Of a stretch of DNA of 59,277 nt, positions 53,228 to 59,277 are shown one piece after another. Below the pieces are notes generated by a model. It had not been told where the DNA came from. It did no database searches and was given only the letters and a program-made list of their open reading frames with translations. The DNA comes from Pyrinomonadaceae bacterium (GTDB lineage: Bacteria; Acidobacteriota; Blastocatellia; Pyrinomonadales; Pyrinomonadaceae). Position 1 is the first letter of the stretch, and each line of letters opens with the position of its first letter. Where the stretch lies: contig JAGOBH010000007.1 of assembly GCA_017983495.1 (NCBI GenBank), positions 1 to 59,277 of the forward strand, read 5' to 3'. The position numbers and the translations under genes were made by a program.

Positions 53228-54373
53228 ATGAAAGCAATATTGATCGGGCTTCTTTTTAGTGCGTTTTGCCTGTCGGTGAAAGGTCAGAGCGTAGGTGATG
53301 AAGTTCGTTACCAGTGTTTTTGTTTAGGACAGGAGTGGGTCAGAGCAACAGTCGAACGCGTTGATGGAGCTAATATTCGTGTTCGATACGGCAACATGGA
53401 TAATCAGGTCGTCACTCTGCCGAAAAATTCGCCAAAGCTGAAGGTCGGCAATGCTGCCCGCAACCCGCTTGAGACGGTCCCGATGAATCCAATGCAAAAG
53501 GCGTTCAGCAACGAGAACGGGAAGTTTCAAAATGCGGTCCAATCTTTCGCTCACTATTACGACCCGCGATATCTCGAAGGCGGCGGTGGACTGCCCGGTG
53601 CGGAATTGTGGCAACGGCACATGGCTGAACTTGCCGAACTTGATTCGATCTGTCGTACCCGATATCAGGGCATAACGGATTGGCAGTCGCCCGGGTACAC
53701 TCGCGAAGGGTTTGTAGATTATCGCTATGGCGTGTGGTGCGATATCGCCGCCGACCGAGTCGCTATCGAGAAAAAGGCACGTGTCGGTGTGGCAAATTCG
53801 GTCGTTGGGATGGGCTACACCGTCGAAAATCTCAATTTTGGATTTAACGAGCCCGATAATCCGCTGCGTATGGAGGTTCAGGACATGATCTGGAACCGGG
53901 AAAAGTGGCGTGCAGCGAAAATTGCTGAGCTTAAGCCGAGATACGCCACCTACGGCATCACCGCCGTCCCGTCCAACGCGACCGCTGAACTTGAAAAGCG
54001 TGCCGACGAACTGTGGAAGCTTGTCGAAGGCGGAGCCCCCAACCGAACGTACAAGCAGCCTCCGCATCGCGACGCGGCCGTTGAGAGCTTTGTCAAAGCA
54101 AAGTTTGCCTCGCAGTATCCCGGTGCTCAAGTGCTGAGGATCGGCCTCGATTACAACACTTGGGTCCAACGCAAGAGCCTCACCTACGTCGATAGTGACG
54201 AAATATTTAAGTACTACAAGGTCAATTACAACTCATACAAACGCGGATCGGTGCTGCTGAAGATACCGGGCCGACCGTTCTGCCAAATGCAGGAATGGGT
54301 CGTCGGGAAGGGCGGGGCCGGACTTGTCGCCGCAGGCATGGGCGGCAGCGGAACGTTTATGCGCTGCGAGTAG
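53228..54373 (+). CDS. Secreted 381-residue protein with Tudor/SH3-like module (copy 2)
   Basis: Paralogue of the gene at 42902, about 84% identical over all 381 residues without gaps. Signal peptide MKAILIGLLFSAFCLSVKGQ, the small beta module (VGDEVRYQCFCLGQEWVRA, RVDGANIRVRYGNMDNQVVT), then a long conserved domain (SFAHYYDPRYLEGGGGLPG, IEKKARVGVANSVVGMGY, WNREKWRAAKIAELKPRYAT, QEWVVGKGGAGLVAAG) ending in GTFMRCE. GGGAGGATCTCAA precedes the ATG, nearly the same as in copy 1, so the leader was duplicated too. Here the gene is followed by the tail-tube-like gene at 54432. Confidence 0.78.
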   Translation: MKAILIGLLFSAFCLSVKGQSVGDEVRYQCFCLGQEWVRATVERVDGANIRVRYGNMDNQVVTLPKNSPKLKVGNAARNPLETVPMNPMQKAFSNENGKFQNAVQSFAHYYDPRYLEGGGGLPGAELWQRHMAELAELDSICRTRYQGITDWQSPGYTREGFVDYRYGVWCDIAADRVAIEKKARVGVANSVVGMGYTVENLNFGFNEPDNPLRMEVQDMIWNREKWRAAKIAELKPRYATYGITAVPSNATAELEKRADELWKLVEGGAPNRTYKQPPHRDAAVESFVKAKFASQYPGAQVLRIGLDYNTWVQRKSLTYVDSDEIFKYYKVNYNSYKRGSVLLKIPGRPFCQMQEWVVGKGGAGLVAAGMGGSGTFMRCE

Positions 54374-54431
54374 TTAGATCAAAAGCATCGAATCGTTTAT
54401 TAATGTACAATTCCCAATATCGGAGTGGCAT

Positions 54432-54914
54432 ATGAAAAATATCACCTTATTGTTCGCAATGTTTCTTTTGTTCGCATCTGTGTCGTTTGGTCAGACGTCG
54501 ACGCCTGCCTGGCCGGCGACCGAAATGCGATTTGAGGTCGAACACACTATTGACGGCAGAACATTCAAATTCACGTCCCAGGAGATCTCGGGTCTTGACT
54601 CCGAAGTGGACGTATTCAGAAACGGGAACTCGTCACCCACCACCGTTAAGATGCCGGGCCTAAAAAATCACTCTGACGTGACCATCAACAATGTGGTCTT
54701 TTCAAATGATAAGGACCTCATGGATTGGCAGAAACTGTCCATCGCCCGTCGTAGCAACATGACCATTCGACTTCTCGACGAAGACGGCAACCGAATGTTT
54801 GAATGGACGCTCAAAAACGCGTTCCCCAAAAAGATCACCGGCCTCAAAACTGCGCGTCCTATGGCGAACAATTTCGTCATTGCCCACGAAGGCATCGCTA
54901 TGGAAAGCAAATAG
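54432..54914 (+). CDS. Sec-exported phage tail-tube (T4 gp19/Hcp)-like protein
   Basis: A 160-residue protein with a signal peptide (ITLLFAMFLLFASVSFGQ). The mature sequence follows the gp19 tail-tube pattern: RFEVEHTIDGRTFKFTSQEI, SGLDSEVDVFRNGN, VKMPGLKNHSDVTINNVVFS, DWQKLSIARRSNMTIRLLDE, FEWTLKNAFPKKITGLK and NNFVIAHEGIAME, i.e. SGL turn, G(L)KxxxxVTI, D(F)xxW, RLLDE and WTLKNAFPxK in the right order. Typical gp19 or Hcp proteins are cytoplasmic and have no signal peptide; this one appears to be exported, which is unusual. It follows the secreted paralogue at 53228 by 58 bases. Confidence 0.72.
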   Translation: MKNITLLFAMFLLFASVSFGQTSTPAWPATEMRFEVEHTIDGRTFKFTSQEISGLDSEVDVFRNGNSSPTTVKMPGLKNHSDVTINNVVFSNDKDLMDWQKLSIARRSNMTIRLLDEDGNRMFEWTLKNAFPKKITGLKTARPMANNFVIAHEGIAMESK

Positions 54915-54980
54915 CTCTCGAACCGAATGCGTCTCACTGCGATCACGGCGTAGCCCAAAAAAACCCGCAAACAGGGGCGA

Positions 54981-55063
54981 GGGCGGAAACCAGGGCTGTT
55001 AAGGAGCGTGCCAGCGTCGTGATCATTCAACCCGGCACGCTCGTTCACACTCGCGTCTCCGCC
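54981..55063. repeat. Dispersed repeat A, copy 2
   Basis: Near-identical to copy 1 (49331) in the core from GGCTGTTAAGGAGCGTGCC to ATTCAACCCGGCACGCTCG, with TTCACACTCGCGTCTCCGCC following. It includes the GAGCGTGCC/GGCACGCTC inverted repeat. It lies just after the tail-tube-like gene. Confidence 0.8.
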
Positions 55064-55182
55064 AACATCCCCCAATTAACCGCCGCAATTTCCCAAATAA
55101 CATACGCGACACGGCGGAAAAAAAGTAGATCAAATCGCTTTTGGTGTCAGGAACATTCGCGGGGTTGGTGTAGGATTGGGAA

Positions 55183-55668
55183 ATGATGAATTCCCTCAAA
55201 AGCAATAAGGTCGCCGGGATACTAACGGGACTTTTTGGAATCGCTGTCGCAGGGTTTGGAGCATTTGGGTTAGCGATGGTCGCGTTGCAACGGATGATGA
55301 TGGCATCTGCGCCGCCGGCTCCCCCGCATTTCGAAGCGATGATGCGAGCTGTCCATGAAACCTGGATCACCTATCTCCCATTTATGATCGCGGGCGGCGT
55401 GATCTTTGGCGTTGCCGGGTTTTACATTTATCGCGGCTCGTCGGTTGCTCGCAGGATAGCTCAAATTACCGCGGTCTTAGGCATTATCTGGATCTTCGCG
55501 TATTCGATCGCGGCACATCGGGTTATTCAAACAATGACGGAGCTGCCTTTCGCTCAGGGGTCGGCCTTTCAGTGGGCTATCACCATCGTAAACCTGATAC
55601 TCTTCCTAGCCTTTCCCGTCGCCCTGCTCTTTGTTCTGAGTAGTCCCAAGGACGATCCTCCCGCGTAA
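55183..55668 (+). CDS. Membrane protein of unknown function (intact copy)
   Basis: A 161-residue protein with four hydrophobic helices (VAGILTGLFGIAVAGFGAFG, YLPFMIAGGVIFGVAGFYIY, QITAVLGIIWIFAYSIAAHR, AITIVNLILFLAFPVALLFV) and a polar end KDDPPA. Its 3' half is duplicated as a fragment at 51013. No family was named. It stands alone between dispersed repeats. Confidence 0.75.
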   Translation: MMNSLKSNKVAGILTGLFGIAVAGFGAFGLAMVALQRMMMASAPPAPPHFEAMMRAVHETWITYLPFMIAGGVIFGVAGFYIYRGSSVARRIAQITAVLGIIWIFAYSIAAHRVIQTMTELPFAQGSAFQWAITIVNLILFLAFPVALLFVLSSPKDDPPA

Positions 55669-55674
55669 GGCTCT

Positions 55675-55880
55675 ATGCCGCGTGTTCCACACGCCCCGTG
55701 TCAGTAGCCTGCACGTAAGTAAGGGCTCAACGTTGTTCTCAACCCACATTGAGCCCTTGTTTACACGCGGGCTACGGACACCCGGCATTCCGCTCTCGGT
55801 TCACATGGGGCTGGAAAGGTGCCGTTCGCTTCGCGGACTCAAGAAAATCGCAAAAACGCACGCCTGACGCCGTGCTTCCT
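55675..55880. repeat. Dispersed repeat B, copy 3, with an inserted palindrome and a shared 3' block
   Basis: Starts ATGCCGCGTGTTCCACACGC as the other copies. The middle is replaced by a long palindrome (55704-55775), then GTTCGCTTCGCGGACTC returns. Its end (ACGCACGCCTGACGCCGTGC, 55857-55876) also occurs at 53113. The copy is therefore a mosaic. Confidence 0.7.
55704..55775. repeat. REP-like imperfect palindrome inside repeat B copy 3
   Basis: 27-base arms at 55704-55730 and 55749-55775 pair with five mismatches that are all transitions (G-T pairs possible in RNA). The innermost arm AAGGGCTCAA / TTGAGCCCTT is perfect. It resembles intergenic REP-type palindromes and appears inserted into repeat B. 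Confidence 0.65.
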
Positions 55881-55935
55881 TTGGCGGGTTTGGGCTAAAA
55901 TGCTTTGGTCAAGATTTGTGAGGCATCTGGAAAGT

Positions 55936-57033
55936 ATGGGTTTTTTTAAGAATATATTCGGGACAAAGCATAAGCCTATCGAAACTAAAGAGGAGTTTTG
56001 GGATTGGTTTGCGAGCAATGAAAGCGAATTCGGCGCCGCCGTGCGAACAAAAGATGCCGGTCAGATGGAGCGTCGGATCTTTGGCCCGCTTGCGCAGCGG
56101 CTGAACGAGCTACGTCCGGACAGCATCTTTTTTCAAATGGGGATGGCCGACAGCTCGACGGCTGAGCTTGTTTTGACGCCTGAGGGAATTCCGAAAAATA
56201 TTGGATTTACTGAGGAACTGGTCGCGGCCGCCCCTCAGTTAACGGGCTGGATGTTTACCGCCCTTAAGCGGCCCGAAAAGAGTACATACATAGAGCTGAA
56301 CGGGCTCGCATTCGGTGTCGACACGCTGCAGTTTTATCCGAACGATCACGCGGACATGCCCGACCTTGTGGACATAACGATCGTCCATGAGGATTTCGGA
56401 GGCAGCAGCGATGACACGATCAAGAGGGGAACGTACCTGTTTCTTGACAACTTTCTTGGCGAACTCGATTTTCTTACGAAGATCGATGAGATCAGTTTTG
56501 CCAATGCTGCCGAGGCTGAAAAACCTCTGATCCCGCTCGACGCACTACCTAATTTTCTCGATACGCGCGCGGCTCTGTTTATTGAGAAATATGACGGGGT
56601 TCGGCTCTTTACCGAGAATGACAGCCATTCACTCTTGGAGGCCGAGCTTTCTAACTGTAAAAGACTGGTTGCGACCGTTAATACAGACCTGCTCACTTGG
56701 GACCGCAGAGCCTCGCATCCGTGGATGTTGGTGGTAACGATACAATATCCGGGCTCGCAAAACGGCGGGTTGCCCACGAGTGAGACCGCCGAACAGCTTA
56801 ACGCAATTGAGGACGCGGTCACCACACAGCTACGCGATCAGGATGGCTACCTAAATATCGGGCGACACGCAGCAGAAAACGAGCGAGCGATATTCTATGC
56901 CTGCATCGACTTTCGTAAACCTTCGAAAGTGCTCGACGAAGTGGTCCGCCAATACAACGGTCCGCTTTCGATCGATTACCGGATCCTCAGCGATAAGTAC
57001 TGGCAGTCGGTAGATCATTTTCGTCAGAAATGA
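55936..57033 (+). CDS. DUF695 domain protein
   Basis: Start taken at ATG 55936 (365 residues; MGFFKNIFGTKHKPIETKEE), because the longer frame from 55819 runs through repeat B. The N-terminal half is an unrecognised domain (WFASNESEFGAAVRTKDAGQ, LVLTPEGIPKNIGFTEELVA); the C-terminal part (ASHPWMLVVTIQYPG, AEQLNAIEDAVTTQLRD, FYACIDFRKPSKVLDEVVRQ) matches the DUF695 pattern. Family function is unknown. The protein is cytoplasmic by composition. Confidence 0.78.
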   Translation: MGFFKNIFGTKHKPIETKEEFWDWFASNESEFGAAVRTKDAGQMERRIFGPLAQRLNELRPDSIFFQMGMADSSTAELVLTPEGIPKNIGFTEELVAAAPQLTGWMFTALKRPEKSTYIELNGLAFGVDTLQFYPNDHADMPDLVDITIVHEDFGGSSDDTIKRGTYLFLDNFLGELDFLTKIDEISFANAAEAEKPLIPLDALPNFLDTRAALFIEKYDGVRLFTENDSHSLLEAELSNCKRLVATVNTDLLTWDRRASHPWMLVVTIQYPGSQNGGLPTSETAEQLNAIEDAVTTQLRDQDGYLNIGRHAAENERAIFYACIDFRKPSKVLDEVVRQYNGPLSIDYRILSDKYWQSVDHFRQK

Positions 57034-57140
57034 CTCGACAGTTTGTCGCCCACATCGAGTGGGCTCCTATGGATCGTAGCGCGTTCTGACGGCGAGGCAC
57101 ACAGCCATCACCGCACTGCGTTCGCGGCACAGCCGTAAGA

Positions 57141-57224
57141 AAGGCTGAAACGTGACTGTTAAGGAGCGTGCCAGCGTCGTGATCGCTCAACCCGGCACGC
57201 TCGTTCACACTCGCGTTTCTGCAC
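57141..57224. repeat. Dispersed repeat A, copy 3
   Basis: GACTGTTAAGGAGCGTGCC through GATCGCTCAACCCGGCACGC to CTCGTTCACACTCGCGTTTC; more diverged at its left edge than copies 1 and 2 but with the same core inverted repeat. Repeat B copy 4 starts 16 bases later, so A and B stand next to each other here. Confidence 0.8.
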
Positions 57225-57240
57225 GGCGTGTCGGGCTCCC

Positions 57241-57360
57241 ATGCCGCGTGTTCCACACGCTCGGATGATCTAACCGCACGATCCGTCCGGACTCGCCGGG
57301 ACCTCACGCGGGGTCCAAAGCCATGCCCGTCCGCTTCGCGGGCTCATGGAATTGCAAACT
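57241..57360. repeat. Dispersed repeat B, copy 4
   Basis: ATGCCGCGTGTTCCACACGC, CTCACGCGGGGTCCAAAGCC and CGTCCGCTTCGCGGGCTC: clearly the same unit as copy 2 at 51261. It lies between the DUF695 gene and the convergent SEC-C gene; the rest of 57034-57417 holds no gene. Confidence 0.8.
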
Positions 57361-57417
57361 TGAAAACCTGCCCCGTTCGTTCCAACCGATTCTTCGCTCC
57401 AGATTTCCTCAGGCCTG

Positions 57418-59277
57418 TTAACACCGTCCTCCATGGCATTTTTTGAATTTCCGCCCCTCCCCGCAAAAACACGGGTCGTTGGGTTTCGGCAATCTGAACG
57501 GCCCGACGGCAGAAATCGGCGGCTCCGCGCCGATCAATCGTTCAAGGTGCGGGTCGTACGTCCAAGGTTCGTCGACGTAATTGATCCAGTCGAAAACTGA
57601 AGCCTTATTAACGGGTGAGACCGCCAGTGCGAACGTCCTCGTCGCTTTATGCCTGTACTTTTCTATCTTGGAGATCTCTTTCGAACATTCGGCAAAGTAG
57701 TCGGTGGGGACACCGGTTGCAGCTGTTCCGACGACTAGCACGTCCCCCACGAGATGGGCCTGTCGGCGGATGTTGCCCCAAGTAAGCTTCGCCGCGCGAG
57801 CCTCTTGGAGGAGTTGCATGATCGCCTGCAGAACATCGTCTGGCAGATTGAGGATCTTGAACGCCAATTCGCGCGAAAGATCATCAGCGGCGGAGCGAAG
57901 CTGCCGTAGTATCTCGTCGATCTCGGGCGGGATGTCGAGCCCGATCTCCGGCCCCTTTTCTATCAAGCCGCGCCGAAACATCATGAGATTGTCGAAGATG
58001 GCTGAAAATCCGCTGATCCAAATGGCGTTGGGAGCAGTGTCGCCTTGCTTCTCCCAGAAGTACGGGCGCGCGAACCGGGTATCCAGGTATGCCCCGAGGA
58101 AATCCAGCTCGTCCACCAGCAAGCTGACCTGGAGCTCCTGCACCTCTAGCCTTTTCTCGATGTAATGGAGAAATACATCGGGGTGTTTTGTGAACTCCGT
58201 CACGAAGTCAAGGTCGGCGATCGAAATCGAGAACGGATAGTCGCCTTGAGTGAAAAGATTCAGATCCTGAAAAACCGCGAGCGTGGTAGCAAGGCCCGCG
58301 AGCTGATGAAGGGAAACGGTCATCAAGAAGGTCTTCTTCAGCGCCGCCTTGCCGATCGAAAGCTTTCGCCCCGTCTTGATCTCGGTGAATTCCGGATGGG
58401 GCGTCGCCTCGATGTAGTCCGACGCACGTTTCGCCTGTTCGAAGGCGTCTTGAACATTCTTCTTAACGTCCGTGCGAAGTCGCCCCACGTCTCCGAGCTG
58501 ACCTTCGAGCCTAAACTGTTTGGCTTTCGCCTCCGCCAGAATCAGGAATGGCCCCCAAGATACGACGATGTCGAGCTCGGCGGTCGCTCCGGCACCTTTC
58601 GTAAGGTCCGGGTAAGATAGCCCCTCATAGATCGAACCCGCAGGGAACAACCTGGCCAGATATTCCGCCGTTTTCTCTTCCAGCCACTTACCTTTGTGAA
58701 CTTGGTACCGACCATCGTGGAAGGCCTGATCCAACCTGGCAACCTTTTCGAAAGCGTCCCACAGCGCGTCCATCGCGTTCGCGATATCCAACATTACGAC
58801 CCGTCCGTCATCGAGGATGTAAAGAGGTCGCTGGCGGACCTCTACGGCGGAGGCAAGATCCGCTCTGTTCGCTGAGGTGAGTCCGATCAGTTGCTTCAAC
58901 CCGACCACCTCGTCGTCGCTGAGGCCTAGATCTTGAAGTCGTACGGGGTGGGCGTTGAAACCGCGGTTAGACATCTCGAATAACCCGCCGTATCTCCGGG
59001 CATTTTCTTTGTTGGGGAACATGCTCGCGAACTGGTGTTCCCCGGGCGTTCGCCGGTCAGGACGAACCTTTTGCACGCGACGCCATTCCCTTTCATACCC
59101 ATCTGCGGCCGCGAAAACATCCTGGATAAAGCTCTGGAGCACCGCGTTACCGCGTTCGTATAACTTCCATAGAACCTCTTGTGCGCGGGTCGGTGAAATT
59201 CCGCACCTGCCCTCGAACCAGCCGTCGAAGCGGCTCTGGACGCCAAGTATCTCGCCGGCAGTCTGTTCTTGAAAAGC
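57418..59277 (-). CDS. Large protein with PD-(D/E)XK nuclease-like motif and C-terminal SEC-C zinc motif (5' end outside the window)
   Basis: The frame is open from the right edge to TAA 57418, over 619 codons, so the N-terminus is missing; GTG 59142 would be only an internal position. Around the middle is AELDIVVSWGPFLILAEAKA, an Asp...Glu-x-Lys pattern as in PD-(D/E)XK nucleases, with KGKWLEEKTAEYLARLF before it. The very C-terminus is a SEC-C zinc motif (PNDPCFCGEGRKFKKCHG). Such combinations occur in defence and DNA-repair proteins as well as in unassigned proteins. Its neighbours give no partner. Function is inferred only from the motifs. Confidence 0.75.
   Translation of the reverse strand, partial: AFQEQTAGEILGVQSRFDGWFEGRCGISPTRAQEVLWKLYERGNAVLQSFIQDVFAAADGYEREWRRVQKVRPDRRTPGEHQFASMFPNKENARRYGGLFEMSNRGFNAHPVRLQDLGLSDDEVVGLKQLIGLTSANRADLASAVEVRQRPLYILDDGRVVMLDIANAMDALWDAFEKVARLDQAFHDGRYQVHKGKWLEEKTAEYLARLFPAGSIYEGLSYPDLTKGAGATAELDIVVSWGPFLILAEAKAKQFRLEGQLGDVGRLRTDVKKNVQDAFEQAKRASDYIEATPHPEFTEIKTGRKLSIGKAALKKTFLMTVSLHQLAGLATTLAVFQDLNLFTQGDYPFSISIADLDFVTEFTKHPDVFLHYIEKRLEVQELQVSLLVDELDFLGAYLDTRFARPYFWEKQGDTAPNAIWISGFSAIFDNLMMFRRGLIEKGPEIGLDIPPEIDEILRQLRSAADDLSRELAFKILNLPDDVLQAIMQLLQEARAAKLTWGNIRRQAHLVGDVLVVGTAATGVPTDYFAECSKEISKIEKYRHKATRTFALAVSPVNKASVFDWINYVDEPWTYDPHLERLIGAEPPISAVGPFRLPKPNDPCFCGEGRKFKKCHGGRC

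Noticed and set aside
51572..54914. Prophage or type VI secretion cluster
   Set aside because: Only tail-tube-like proteins are present, both with signal peptides; no sheath, baseplate, spike, ATPase, terminase or integrase is seen.

Overview
The window is a bacterial chromosome segment of moderate GC, with no rRNA, tRNA, CRISPR array or prophage structural cluster visible. The gene set points to an Acidobacteriota member, most likely near the Blastocatellia/Pyrinomonadaceae. The pointers are a very long Oar-type TonB-dependent receptor with an N-terminal carboxypeptidase-regulatory domain, a secretin carrying a C-terminal cohesin domain, many small Sec-exported proteins with signal peptides ending in ...FAQ or ...FGQ, FecR-like surface proteins, and a Gly-rich RRM protein. 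This assignment is inference from gene content, not from a marker-gene comparison.

Layout. 1-5000: start of an exported protein on the minus strand, then a type II secretion/type IV pilus-like cluster (cohesin secretin, two pseudopilins, PilM-like ATPase). 5028-7609: ECF sigma factor, DUF4870 membrane protein, zinc-finger anti-sigma factor and a bactofilin-like membrane protein. 7754-14353: envelope proteins (DUF5666-like, Oar-type receptor, TPR protein, LolA-like protein). 14359-18579 (minus): NAD-dependent sugar epimerase, a small four-helix-bundle gene bracketed by inverted octamer repeats, UDP-glucose dehydrogenase and two FecR-like proteins. 18942-20920: xylose-type binding lipoprotein and ROK sugar kinase. 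20951-27835: the translation/transcription operon rimP-nusA-infB-rbfA-nrnA, followed by cobO, pgpA and a DUF1835 gene. 29930-31901 (minus): CorA and a DUF4010 membrane protein. 32059-35784: ABC exporter pair, CYTH protein and lipoprotein. 35909-41961: small membrane and stress proteins, an M43-type metalloprotease, a 48-residue metallothionein, an RRM protein, IF-1 and a zinc-ribbon protein.

From about 42 kb to the right edge the character changes to an accessory, repeat-rich region. It holds exported proteins of unknown function, an 84%-identical pair of 381-residue secreted proteins about 10 kb apart, a decayed gene, a PlsC-type acyltransferase, pilA, and two Sec-exported proteins with a phage tail-tube (gp19/Hcp-like) pattern. 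It also holds a partial gene duplication, at least two families of dispersed intergenic repeats, a DUF695 protein, and a large PD-(D/E)XK-like/SEC-C protein that runs off the right end.

The points most worth following are: (1) the pair of tail-tube-like proteins with Sec signal peptides and no other tail genes; (2) a heptanucleotide tandem repeat inside the coding sequence of a pseudopilin leader, which could act as a phase switch; (3) octamer/heptamer tandem repeats elsewhere, including those flanking the four-helix-bundle gene; (4) the dispersed repeats and duplications in 49-57.4 kb; and (5) the metallothionein gene at 39.3 kb.
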